From NCBI GenBank assembly GCA_032622095.1, contig CP136061.1:216842373-216906372 (forward strand): a stretch of DNA of 64,000 nucleotides, written 5' to 3'. This stretch comes from Siphonodentalium dalli. Taxonomy: Eukaryota; Mollusca; Scaphopoda; Gadilida; Siphonodentaliidae. Below the pieces are notes generated by a model. That model ran no database searches and was not told the DNA's origin. It was given only the letters and a program-made list of their open reading frames with translations. Positions 35,220-46,054 of the stretch are shown here, in pieces; position 1 is the first letter of the stretch, and every line of letters begins with the position of its first letter. The translations under genes and the position numbers were made by a program.

Positions 35220-35504
35220 AGCCCCAACTCTCCCTAATCCTTGCACCTACCTGCACTCAGTTTATATTCATTATTGTATTTATCGTGCTATTATAGGGCT
35301 CTGGCCCATAAGCCATGCCTTCTACAGAGCCCCGTTGTTATTGTGTATAATATGCAATACTTTGGTTTATCAATAAAAATCACTTCACTTCAGTTCAGTT
35401 CAGTTCAAAACTGTCACTCATTTTGTGACAAAGCACAGTTACTGGACATAAACTTGATAAAGTCCCAAAAATAAGGTTTTAATCAAATTTATAAATCGGT
35501 ATAC

Positions 35505-35930
35505 TAATATAAGGAAATCAAGTTATGAAAGAATTACCAAATAGGGAGACAAACATATCCCAAATACAAGCACAAAACACAAAATACTGGGCATATGTTG
35601 CCTATTTCCCACCGGTATAAATAACATACTCAGCAACAACTCTGCAGCGATAAAATCGTTCCGGATGCCAAATTTACGGAGTTTAAAACATTTTTCACCA
35701 TTAGCGACGAGTGACTCGCCCATCAGCAGTTCGTTTTCAGTTAATTTGAATGTTCCTTGGAACATATACAATTGTTCTCTAACAGAAATCATCCATGGCA
35801 GACTCAAAAATAAGTCATTAAAGGATTGCTATCCTGATGAATACAAAACACTATCGGAAAGCCACCCCTATTATGATCACAATGATCAAAGTCCCATAAC
35901 AATAATAAATAAGCCGAGAAATAAATAAAT
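35505..35930. other. Region open on both strands, unrecognised
   Basis: On the minus strand a frame (about 35523-35807) reads QLYMFQGTFKLTENELL, MGESLVANGEKCFKLRKFG and IRNDFIAAELLL. On the plus strand 35665-35928 reads SSFSVNLNVPWNIYNCSL and so on. Both look somewhat protein-like; the minus strand looks better. No domain is recognised, no reliable splice boundary is assigned, and it lies between a LINE and a duplicated repeat, so it may be a decayed transposon gene. Confidence 0.25.
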
Positions 35931-36042
35931 AATACCCCACCAGTTGTCTGGCTATCTCTGTCGCAAATCCCCATATGATGTCAAATGAGTAGACTAATTA
36001 AAAACACGGAATTTGAGTCGGAGTTAATTGTGTCTACATATA

Positions 36043-36548
36043 TGAAGTCATCTGAGTGGCAATGTAAAATGCGGAATCGACATGTGCTGGTGAGCGTAAT
36101 GGAATTACTGCGGGGCATGTCAATAACATTGTGTATACGTGGTGAATTGTCATTAAGAAGTGCTGTTTGGAAAGTTATTGGCAAAAATATAGAAAGCCGC
36201 TTGAGCGGGTCATGTAAAAAATAAACCTTATAAAAACACGAGCCGACTATTCGAGTGCGTGTTTGCGTTGTTTTAATTTTCCATTTATAGAAGTCATCTG
36301 AGTGGCAATGTAAAATGCGGAATCGACATGTGCTGGTGAGCGTAATGGAATTACTGCGGGGCATGTCAATAACATTGTGTATACGTGGTGAATTGTCATC
36401 GCCTGGTGAGTTATCTTCACTTGTGATTTGTCATTAAGAAGTGCTGTTTGGAAAGTTATTGGCAAAAATATAGAAAGCCGATTGAGCGGGTCATGTAAAT
36501 AATAAACCTTATAAAAACACGAGCCGACTATTCGAGTGCGTGTTTGCG
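36043..36548. repeat. Direct duplication, two ~220-250-bp blocks
   Basis: The phrase AAGTCATCTGAGTGGCAATG starts at about 36045 and again at about 36292. GTGCTGTTTGGAAAGTTATT and AAACACGAGCCGACTATTCG also occur twice. A short segment (GCCTGGTGAGTTATCTTCAC) is present only in the second copy. It directly precedes the THAP-like fragment and could be the 5' or subterminal repeat of its parent element. Confidence 0.8.
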
Positions 36549-36626
36549 ATGTTGTTTTAATTTTCCATTTATGTGCCCCGATTGTCCCGTATATTCACAA
36601 TCATTTTTCGTTCATTCATTGTGACA

Positions 36627-36797
36627 ATGCCAAGTAAATTCAGTGTTTTCGGCTGTGGCCGGTATAGTGACTCTCAATTAGGTATAATTCTACATTCATT
36701 TCCAAACGATGTTCGTTTAGGTGACATTTGGCCGCCTTGGCGGGATTTCTGTGGGAAACTGGTTGCACAAAATCAGAAACTACTGGTATTAACCCTT
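36627..36797 (+). pseudogene. THAP-like zinc-finger start, degenerate
   Basis: The frame starts MPSKFSVFGCGRYSDSQLG and continues IILHSFPNDVRLGDIWPPW. THAP domains begin MPxxC..xxC and carry FHxFP and a Trp, so the order fits. The first expected zinc-binding Cys is Phe here (SKF), so metal binding would be lost. THAP domains are DNA-binding modules of P-element-type transposases and of host transcription factors. A GTATTA after LLV could be a donor but no next exon is seen. The duplicated sequence just upstream suggests a P-element-like transposon remnant; this is inference. Confidence 0.45.
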
Positions 36798-37316
36798 TGA
36801 ACCCGAGAGACCGGAATACCGGTCCAATCCTTATATTCCTATATCCCGGGAGACCGGGGTCCGGGAATCATACGATATTTGGCACAAAATTACAGCACAA
36901 TAAACGCACATATCAACTAGAGGTCTGATTCCATGTAATCAGATATGCTTCCATGGTATCCCATTCCATGTGTGTGTTCTGTTTATAGGTGTGTTACTAT
37001 TCATATGTGAATGTATACTGATGCTTTGTGACCTGATGGTGGACTTGACATTTCTACATAATATATATATTCCAAACGTTTGTGTCATTTGGTTCGACCC
37101 AGTGTGGATTGTTGATGACAGTCTCATGCATCATGGTCCAGACCAATGAGCCACCATTCACCTCAGCCATATGTTCAGTTTTATTTGATAGGAATACATT
37201 TTAGGGCTAATTTCACCCCCTCCCCATGATGTCAAAATCATGTTCAACAGTCACAAAATTTGGCGTGTCTGATTATATAAAGCATACTAATGTACCATAA
37301 CTCTGTTATTTCGCAT

Positions 37317-37915
37317 TTATGGATAATTCTTTCAGTTTCGGATTCATAATCTTTTAGAAGTTTGAATGGCAGAGAAAAGACCGCTTAGTTAATTAATAAT
37401 TTCTTGATATTTAGTACTTTGTTCACAGTTGATAAGATGCAGGCCAAGTTCGATTTTGGTCACTGTCCGATTATTTTTGAGGGAGTTATGTCCATTTTAC
37501 GACTTAGAAATTGCTGTTTTTCTCATAGTAACTTGATGAATATTCATCTGAATTTCATATTTGGCACATGATTCTCATTTGAGAAGATGCAGTGCAAGTT
37601 CTATTTTATTCCATTTAGAAATACATGTAACACTTGCATTGTCTCAATACTAAATTGAGCGTTCTTCAAAAGAATCTCTTGATATTTAGTGTGTGGCTCA
37701 CCTTTAGAACATGCAGATTATCGTCAAGTTTGAGTAAAATTTTGCCACAATTTAAATTCTTTGTTCTTAAATATAGCCAATGTCCAAAAAAAGCACCTCA
37801 ATTCGGGGGGACATGGGGTCTGCGACCTTTTATTCAACTTATTTCCCCTGATTTAGTAACAATTTACAAGTAAACTAATAGGCATAATTAGCCATGCCCC
37901 AGTGATGCTCTTGTT
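37317..37915. repeat. Dispersed repeat with repeated internal phrases
   Basis: Similar sentences recur: TTTCTTGATATTTAGTACTTTG and TCTCTTGATATTTAGTGTGTGG, GATGCAGGCCAAGTTCG and GATGCAGTGCAAGTTC, plus GGGGGACATGGGGTCTGCGACC near the end. The style matches the low-copy internal-repeat elements common in mollusc genomes. No coding content. Confidence 0.5.
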
Positions 37916-38054
37916 GTATCTTGGTGACATTTTCTTTCAAAATAACTGATACCATTACTTGGAGTCCTACTGGTATAGATTGTCATTGAACTCATAGAAA
38001 AGAAAACTATCTGGGGCAGTGAAGCTGATGGGATCAATATCTTGACATGAATGT

Positions 38055-39880
38055 AACATCTCCCTCACAGCAGGCTAGCATCAACAAATTCACCCTCTGG
38101 GGACCTCATTCTGCTTAGGCCTCATCGTTGGGGGAAGTACATGAATCTATAGTCTCAAATTAACATTGTTTTTAGATACTTTTTCTCTTCTGTTCAGTTT
38201 TTATGTGTACCCATACCCATATATGGCATGAAACGCGAGCATCGAAAACTATATATCCATTTGCCGTACCTTGGCTTATCACTGGTACACCTTGGTACGG
38301 CTGTTACACGCCCAATCTAGCGGCCGGGTTCACGTCAGCCCTATACTTTTTTTTATCCATGTTAGCCCAATAATTCGCATTATCTGAATCATCATGACAA
38401 TTTCAGTAAGTTCTAATTTATCGAGACTAGCCATTTTGAAGTTTTTAAATGTGTTTTTATTGTATTTGTATAACTACTAACGTTACGGTGGTCGCACATG
38501 GACTATGTTCGACTGCTGTCACTTGAACCGACGCGATATTGCGGAAATCTCACCTGCTATCTTCACTTTCGATTTCGTCAGTCGTTTCCAAAAGTGTGAT
38601 GTTCATTCTCAAAATTTAACTATTGCGCATTTATCTACCCGTATTAAAACACAATAGCTATATTACCAAACATATTTAAAAACAATTTGCTTGCGAAAAT
38701 GATTAATTCCGATATCACAGGCGAGTATAATTAGTCGACAAAACATACCGTTTCGTCTTTCGCGCATATGAACTTTCATTGAAATCCATCATGTCTATAA
38801 TGTCTGTTTTATTCCATTTCTTCTAGTTTAAACAATATCTAATTTCAAATTAAATTCAACAATTCAATCTAATTTAAATCAAATTTCAAATGAAATTCCC
38901 AGTGATATCAGTTTAGCTCTGAGAGAGAGAGACAAGAGATAAATCTGTATTATGGAATTAGAGGTTATTTTTAGCCATTAGTGTAAGGTGTAACCCATTC
39001 ATGAATCAATAGACTCTCCCATTCAGTTCTAAAAGCATAAATTCATAAATTGGAATAGTCTATTTTTGATTTGCAGGGATGTTCTTTAGAATTTAAGCAG
39101 ACTTTAATAGCTGTCTGTTTATCTAATTTCCATAGTGTGTGGACAGTGTTGGCCCAGTGTTTATCAACTCTGGCATAGCTCTCTGGTTTAGCATATCAAT
39201 GCAATATTCAAGTGACATACCTGGTACAGTCCCCTAATTTTATAGAGTTTAAATTGTTAATCCTGGTCATCAATTTTATGCTTTTGTATATTTTTCATGT
39301 AATCATTCTATTACATGTATATTGCCAGATTTCTCCTTCACTTGTATGCATTTTTGTAGTAAAAATGAACCCTTCTCAACATTCCTGATACTTTAACAGA
39401 AATACCTTTCATCTGATATATCTTATTTTATTGAGATGTATGTAAATTTGGTATGTGAGTTTCTCAGCCCAAAATACAGTTATAATTTGAATTTGGGTTT
39501 GATATGTTTTTTTTAAATGGAGTTATGGCTTATGGATTTTATCATCCAAGCTGAAAATAGCTGATCACTAATGCCAAGGTATGGGTTAAACATCTGCCGA
39601 TCGTGATCGGCCTCTCGTTATTATATGCACTAATTTGCAGAAGATAAAATACATAATCGAGGTGACTAATGGGTGAACATCACCAACTTCAACTGGGGAA
39701 CTTCAATCTGATCTTCGGTCTCCCATACCAGTCTAGAGGCCTAAGCAGAATAAGGTCCCCAGAGGGTGAATTTGGTGATGCTAGCCAGCTGTGTTGGACA
39801 GCTTCACTAATTTCACCCTCTGGGGACCTCATTTTGCAAATGTCAGACACACTATATCCAGGCTTGGATAGGTGTATGCA
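38055..39880. mobile_element. Composite palindromic MITE split by ~1.4 kb
   Basis: The left half (38072-38215) has the end of the first palindrome (CACCCTCTGGGGACCTCATT) and the internal sequence up to TCTGTTCAGTTT. The right half resumes at about 39628 with CACTAATTTGC and ATACATAATCGAGGTGAC, then carries the second palindrome (39746-39837) and the end TCCAGGCTTGG. In the intact relative at 43500-43810 these parts are contiguous, so about 38215-39628 is an insertion or rearrangement. I see no clear terminal repeats or gene in that 1.4 kb. Confidence 0.6.
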
Positions 39881-40391
39881 TCCAAACTCCAGGCAGTGTT
39901 ATCTCCCATCGCTCCGCTGAAATATCACTGCCATAAGGACATTTGGTAAGGATTTCTTACGTGTTCTTAGTTCTTCTGTTTTAGGATTAAAATTGTCTAT
40001 GTCTGGCTCAGTCAAATATTGTTCTTATCAATACCGAAAGAATTACCATTATTGCAAACTTTTGGTGGTCAAAATAAGATAATAGGTGACTAAATATAGT
40101 TCCGACGATATGTAAACATAGATGTATCGGTCCGGAAAACAACCATCCTTGTGGCAGTGCTATATCGCAGTGCTAACGTAGAGGGCGCTGCATGGAGTTT
40201 GGTATGCATCCTGTCAGGGTTTAAAGTCTGTCATTTCAGTCTCTAGGCCATATAACATCAGCTTTACAATCAAGCCTGTCATTTGCAGTGTGATTTGAGT
40301 TTAATCTGTCACAACCATGGTACATGTAATAGCAAATTGTAGGATAGTGCTTTCAGCTGCATTTTATCTCAATTTTCCTTGGCTTTTTCAG

Positions 40392-40478
40392 GAGAGGTGT
40401 GTGTATAGAATCCCCAAGATCCATTCGAGCAAATTTGATCTATTGAATGGGGAACAAATAACTAAAGAAGATATCCAG
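40392..40478 (+). CDS. Exon of an unrecognised gene (first of three found)
   Basis: Between a pyrimidine-rich TTTTTCAG acceptor and a GTATGG donor, 29 whole codons encode ERCVYRIPKIHSSKFDLLN then GEQITKEDIQ. Composition (charged, mixed) and frame conservation are typical of a coding exon, and the next exon at 41814 continues in phase 0. I do not recognise the family. The open frame extends upstream to an ATG at 40317, but that part contains the intron-like CTTTTTCAG, so the spliced start is preferred and the true first exon is unknown. Confidence 0.6.
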
Positions 40479-40650
40479 GTATGGACTAACTATATTATCT
40501 TATTCATTTCTAGGGGTTGCATACATGTGTTGGTCAGAATATATCCAAAATATATATGAGATTGTACATGTATAGGTTATTCTCATTGTGTTGGAGTTTA
40601 ATAGAAGTCATGTCATCCTATACTCTGTGTTTAATATATATAGAGGATCT

Positions 40651-40781
40651 ACAATGAGTCCCCAGTTTATAGCGGAATTTACAAAACGAGTCCAGTAAAT
40701 TAGGTCTGGACCGAGCCTTTGGCGAGGTCCAGACCTAATTTACTGGGCAAGTTTTTCCGCTATAAACTTGGGACAAGTTGT
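40651..40781. mobile_element. Hairpin element, ~62-bp arms
   Basis: AGTTTATAGCGGAATTT and CCAGTAAATTAGGTCTGGACC on the left mirror GGTCCAGACCTAATTTACTG and CCGCTATAAACTTGGG on the right. A TCACATGA-like word follows, as after the hairpin at 24429, suggesting one family. Confidence 0.75.
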
Positions 40782-41813
40782 AAATTCTATTTATTACATG
40801 ACATGATCCAAAACATCTATAAAACATACTTAAATCAACAAATGTGACATAAAACTAACTTCGGCTTCTATAAGGCCTGCGATGATGTTTCACATAACTA
40901 TGCGCTGTTTGCGTGCGCAAAGAAATAGTACCAGATAAATAATGTCTCTTGGACGTATTTTAATAATGGCGAAAATTTAATGAAATAACTTTTAAAACTC
41001 TTCATTCATTAGAGTTTGTTGGAAAATATTGGAAGCCATATTAATTACGTTATACAATAATACAGAAAATACAAACACGGTTATAACTAAAATTGGATTA
41101 TGTAGTATTATATGATCAGCTACATGCCCAGTTGACGGTCAGCATGATATAGATATATAGTAATCTACTCATCACTGCTGACTCTGAAATGGTTTATTGA
41201 ATGGAATAAGGGTATGATCATGTAATACATACATGTATCATTGTATGATAATCTTGTTCTTTGCTGCAATCAGACTGATTCCTGCCCATGTTGCATGTAT
41301 GTAGGTCTTTTGAATATAGGGATGTAACGATTAATCGCGATACAAGTGAAGAAATGTATCGTGATACGTTTTAACAGATGCATGGCGATGCTCTTATTCC
41401 TACATTTTAATATATTTTGTTGACTACATGTATATGTACAGTTCCTTATATTAGTGGCTTTCAGTGGCATATCTAGTATTCAACTCTGGTGACCAACTAA
41501 AGCTAAATGATAAATTTGATTGTTTCATTCAGACTATATATATAAGCTTAGGCATGAAATGGTATGAAATTAAAAATGAGAGATTAAATTTTCATCATTG
41601 GTCTCTGAAGTTAAATACACATCTCATTTCATGAGCAAAAATCCAGATACACAATACAGCTATATAATAAGATTCTCTAGAATTGATGATTACATAATTA
41701 TTAATGGGAATTTGATAATTCTACTTCACACATGTGACAAACCAAAATTTAGGAACACTTCCCTCATAGAATAAAGCTTAATTTAATGTCATTTATATTT
41801 TGCTTGTTTGCAG

Positions 41814-41912
41814 AAACATGCAGATTTTCTGCAGCTGTCTTCTGAAAAGTGCAAAGAGTATACGAAAAATGTCATGGCACCTCTATTATCTTCCTGCTAC
41901 GTAGTTACACCA
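41814..41912 (+). CDS. Exon of the same unrecognised gene (second found)
   Basis: A TTGTTTGCAG acceptor and a GTAAGT donor enclose 33 whole codons: KHADFLQLSSEKCKEYTKN then VMAPLLSSCYVVTP. Phase is 0 on both sides, continuous with the exons at 40392 and 50198. The helical, charged first part followed by a hydrophobic segment suggests a folded soluble protein, but no domain is recognised. It sits alone between MITEs. Confidence 0.65.
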
Positions 41913-41996
41913 GTAAGTATTGGCGTACTTCTTCATATGGTAAATTGGTAATCTGCTGAGCATACCGGTAGCTGAATGATCGAGTTACAACTTCTA

Positions 41997-42257
41997 TTAA
42001 CCCTTCGATGTCTGGAGCTTTTTGAAATTTTGCGAAAACCCTGTGCCAATGCATTCTCTTTTATATGCGAGTCTCCCATAGGGAGCCTCACATATATAAG
42101 AGCATATTTTGGCCAAACAATATTTACCTTGACCTTGTAAGCCAGTGAATTCTATATATGTGAGGTTCCCTGTAGGAGATTCACATAATATAAGAGAATG
42201 CACTGGCACCGGATCCTTAATGCTGCACCAGCACAGCTCCTGTAATGAAAGGGTTAT
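41997..42257. mobile_element. TTAA-ended MITE (CCCTTTCATG family), full-length
   Basis: TTAA is followed by CCCTTCGATGTCTGGAGC. The right end reads GCTCCTGTAATGAAAGGG then TTAT, a one-base variant of TTAA. The body is 253 bp with two internal palindromic blocks (GCGAGTCTCCCATAGGGAGC and ATATATAAGAG-like words). No coding capacity. The signature is piggyBac-type. Confidence 0.75.
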
Positions 42258-43116
42258 TGCCAACTTAGTGGGCCATTATTAAAAGAAGTACAATTTTAAC
42301 ATATTTCCGATTTTCTCAATGCACAATATATAATAACCTCAGTGCTCACTGTACATCATTGTGCATCTATAGTAGAAATACATTCAGCATTCCCACTGTG
42401 CAAGCTACAATTTTTTTGGACATTCGATAGAAGCTGATGTTCAATCAAAATGCTTTTTTTTTCCCCACACTCCGCCCCCACCTCCTGAATCATTGTTTTG
42501 CCAATATCAGTTGAAGTAGCTGAATGATCAAGTTTAAGTGACTACTATTGATGGGTAGACTATCAATTTTCGAATGCATAATTGACTGATATGAGCCCCA
42601 GATTACTGTAGCTCAAATCTGAAGGTTTATGATTTTTAGTCTTAAGTTCAGACATTCACAATGACACACAGGCCAAAAATTTGAAAGTCACACTAAAGAA
42701 TTTTAAAAGCAATTAATTACTTTATAAAGTGATTGTAATTAATTACTTTGCGTTTTGAAAGTATTGTATTTGTAACTGAGGGTTTGAAAGTAATTGTAAT
42801 TGTAAATTAATTACTTTGGGCAAGTAATTGACCCATCCCTGATCTGAACATCGGAAATGTTCTGTTAGTTTCGTTTTATGTTCGTGCTAATATTTGGCAG
42901 AGGGACGGCGATTATCAAACGCGTGGCTGTACATGTATTGTATTCTCATGTGTCTCCACAAATACCAACCATACCATAGATATTAATAAGTATGCATGTT
43001 ATTTTTGCTTACAACTGTATCTATACTGCTCCTCTGTAAAAGAAGCTCTCGGCTAATTCTCGGCTAACCAATGTTGTTAAAGTATTACAGGTTCCTTCAT
43101 CTAGCAGAAAAAAGCC

Positions 43117-43810
43117 TTGAAATAGTGTGTATGATATTTGTAGAATGAGGTTCCCAGAGGGTGAATTTAGTGATGCTACCACATACAGTGGGCTACCATC
43201 ACCAATTTCACCCTCTGGGGACCTCATTTTGCTTAGGTCTCATCAAGCCTTGAAATAGGGTGTCTGTCATTTGCAGAATGAGGTTCCCAGAGGGTGAATT
43301 TAGTTATGCTACCCTGCATAGCGGGCTAGCATCACCAAATTCACCCGCTGGGAACCTCATTCTGCTGAGGTGTAAGCAGAATGAGGTCCCCAGAGGGTGA
43401 ATTTGGTGATGCTAGCCCGCTATGCGGGGTAGCATCACTAAATTCACCCTCTGGCGACCTCATTCTGCAAATGACAGACACCATATTTCAAGGCTTGGGA
43501 CCCTTGGGTCTCATCTTTTGGGAAGTATCTATAGTCTCAAACTAACATTGTTTTAAGTTACATTATCCCTTCTGTTCAGTTTCTATATCCCCTAATTTGC
43601 AAATGATAACATGCATAATCGAGGTGACTAATGGGTGAACATCACCAACTTGAATGGGGGCACTTCAATCTGATCCCAGGTCTCCCATAGCAGTTGAGGC
43701 CTAAGCAGAATGAGGTGTGCAGAGCGTGAATTTGCACAGCAGGCTAGCATCACTACATTCACCCTCTGGGGACCTCATTCTGCAAACTTCAGACACATTA
43801 TTTCCAAGCT
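43117..43810. mobile_element. Cluster of composite palindromic MITEs
   Basis: Four roughly 90-bp palindromes (about 43140-43234, 43262-43370, 43376-43468, 43704-43787) built from AGAATGAGGTTCCCAGAGGG and its complement. The block 43247-43500 is bounded by AAGCCTTGAAATA and TATTTCAAGGCTT. A partial unit precedes it and a further internal segment plus palindrome follows, so at least two insertions of one family abut or are nested. Confidence 0.8.
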
Positions 43811-44162
43811 TGGCTGCAGAAATATTACTCTGAGTTGATTAGCTGAAGGAACGTTCACAGTTTTTGCATCAATGGAGCATGTTCTGCCTGTAGATTAGTG
43901 TATTATGAGTGTTCTAATCACTCAAGCAGCTGGTCTTTATCATCAGCCTTAACAGTACAAACCTTCTTCAAGACCTCTGCACAGTTGTACTCTTACAAAC
44001 ATGAGATTTATCTGCCTAGAAGCAGTATAGACCAGCTGTTCAAGAACCTTTTGTGTAAATATATTCCATGGGGTCATGGGAAATATGTGATGGCATGAGA
44101 GCCACATGATACTCAAGACAAAGCTACCTGTGACTGGGGGAATCACAATCTTTAATAACTTT

Positions 44163-44640
44163 TTAGCTCACCTGAGACGAAGTCTCCGGTGGAGCTATAG
44201 TCATCACTCCTCGTCCGTCGTCCGTCCGTCCGTCTGTCCGTCTGTCTGTCCGTCTGTCCGTCTGTCCGTCCGTCAACTTTTTAAAAAACATCTTCTCCTC
44301 TGAAACCATCTTACCAAATTGGTTCATATTTGGTGTGGATGTTCCCCAGGTGACTCTCATTCAGATTTGTTCAAATGAGGTCACTGGGTCAAATAGTTGC
44401 CAAACCAGGGTCATAACTCTATTCCTCCACAGTAATTCTTACAACAACTTCTTGTCCATAACCATTGTGCCGATTTAGCTAATATTTGGTATGGAGGGTC
44501 CTTGGGTGACTGGGGTGACTGGGGTGACTGGGGTGACTGGGGTTCAGATTTGTTCAAATGGGGTCACTGGGTCAAATTCGGGTGCAGGCAGGGCCATAAT
44601 TCCCAAAAAAATAATAAAAAATTCAGGAACTCCTTGATCA
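44163..44640. repeat. Bivalve-type dispersed repeat with GTCC tract
   Basis: Starts TTTTTAGCTCACCTGAGAC, then a TCCG/TCTG tetranucleotide tract (44209-44276), then CCAAATTGGTTCATATTTGG, GGTGACTCTCATTCAG and GGGTCACTGGGTCAAA phrases. Near 44508-44543 the 9-bp unit TGACTGGGG is repeated four times. Related sentences recur at 46055-46716 and 47096-47395. Confidence 0.7.
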
Positions 44641-44949
44641 ATTTAACATACAAAAAAAAATATCACCCTCCCCCCACATGACCCAGAACCCCACCCTGCC
44701 CCCAACCAACAGCATTCCACCCTATCTCATTTCCTAACTCACAGGATCTCCCCCACCAGCATATTAAGTCAATTGTATTAGCTACAGACAGAGAGAGTTA
44801 ATATAAATACACACACAGGCATCAATTGAGATGTTTATCAGGCTGACAGGTGTGAACTTAATGCACCAGACAGCACTCATGCCAATGTGTGTTATTAAAA
44901 TAAAAACAAATTATTGTTCTCTAACCTGAATTTAGTGTGTCTGGCATTT

Positions 44950-45345
44950 GCAGAATGAGGTTCCCAGAGGGTGAATTTAGTTATGCTACCCTGCACAGCA
45001 GTCTAGCATCATCAAATACACTAGCCAGGGTCCTCATTCTGCTTAAGCCTCATCTTCTGGGAAGTATATAGGCACTTAAATTGACATTTTTACTTACTTT
45101 TTCCCTTCTATTTAGTTTCTATATCCCCTAATTTGTGAATATAAAATGCATAATTGAGGTGCCCAGTGGGTGCACATCACCAACTTTAACTGGAGAACTT
45201 CAATCTAATGCTATGTCTCCCATAGCAGTTGAGGCCTACACAGAATGAGGTCCTCAGAGGGTGAATTTGGTGATGCTAGCCCGCATTGCAGGATTGTGTC
45301 ATTAAATTCACCCTTATGGGACCTCATTGTGCAAATGTCAGACAC
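44950..45345. mobile_element. Composite palindromic MITE, another copy
   Basis: GCAGAATGAGGTTCCCAGAG at about 44951 and CCTCATTCTGC at about 45032 form one diverged palindrome. After the internal TTCTATTTAGTTTCTATATC and GCATAATTGAGGTGCCC segment, a second palindrome spans 45240-45333. It matches the layout of 13844-14258. Confidence 0.7.
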
Positions 45346-45428
45346 TATGTTCAGGCTTGGCTGTTCGAATATTATGTTCTTAACCACCAGTATCCAATTG
45401 AACTCATTATACCCTGAAAAGAAAACTT

Positions 45429-45450
45429 GGGGGGGGGGGGGGGGGGGGGG
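45429..45450 (+). repeat. Poly-G tract, 22 bp
   Basis: An uninterrupted G run. Confidence 0.95.
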
Positions 45451-45810
45451 TATATTGGATTGAATTTGTCAGTATCTATGTCAGACTGCTTTCCCATCCA
45501 TCCATCTGTCATTATGTCTCTATCCGTCCATCAATTGTTTTCTTCTCCAGATACATATTAAAGACCAAATGGGTTTAAATATTTAGGTGTGGATGTAAAT
45601 CCTTGTTTTGAACACAGCTGTAGGAGTAACACAATACATTGGTATCACTGGGCAAATGTTTGTGCCATCATTAATTATCTTCATGTCAACAGGTCTCCCA
45701 GACATTCTTGTTGCTGATAGTGGCTTTATGAATGGAATTTTATCCCATGTTTATCTCAGATACAAATTGCCTGTTTGAAAGATAAAGTTTATTTTTACTA
45801 TTAATATTAA

Positions 45811-45905
45811 CCATTTCATGACCAGAGTTGTGCTGGTGAGACCCTGTGCTTGTGCATTCTCTTATATATGCTCCCATGGGAAGCCTCCCATATAAAAGAG
45901 AATGC
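45811..45905 (+). mobile_element. TTAA-type MITE fragment
   Basis: TTAACCATTTCATGACCAGAG, then GTGCATTCTCTTATATATGC and GAGAATGCACTGGC: a diverged left part of the CCCTTTCATG family, lacking its right terminus. Confidence 0.45.
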
Positions 45906-45999
45906 ACTGGCTTTCCAGGTCATGGTAATTTTGTTAAGGCAATAGGCATCCAAATAAATGATGTATGTCATATTCTTGCAGGGATGTCACCACTGTGTT

Positions 46000-46018
46000 G
46001 GGGGGGGGGGGGGGGGGG
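46000..46018 (+). repeat. Poly-G tract, 19 bp
   Basis: An uninterrupted G run. Confidence 0.95.
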
Positions 46019-46054
46019 TGATTTACAGATTTGTTCAATGAAATGTAATTTTTG

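Larger units (their letters stand above)
30196..35406 (+). mobile_element. 5'-truncated CR1/Jockey-like LINE, interrupted
   Basis: A non-LTR retrotransposon whose coding region starts inside the endonuclease domain, is split by the MULE at 30564-33252, continues through reverse transcriptase, and ends in AATAAAAATCACTTCACTTC with short repeated tail units. The 3' UTR has a poly-C tract and a stem-loop (GGGCTCTG at 35296-35303 pairing with CAGAGCCC at 35325-35332). Excluding the insert, about 2.5 kb of LINE remains. Multiple frameshifts mean it cannot encode an active protein. Confidence 0.85.

Noticed and set aside
38490-38600. ATG-led frame MDYVRLLSLEPTRYCGN as first exon of the unrecognised gene
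   Set aside because: No plausible donor site in the right phase follows, and it lies inside a block interrupting a MITE.
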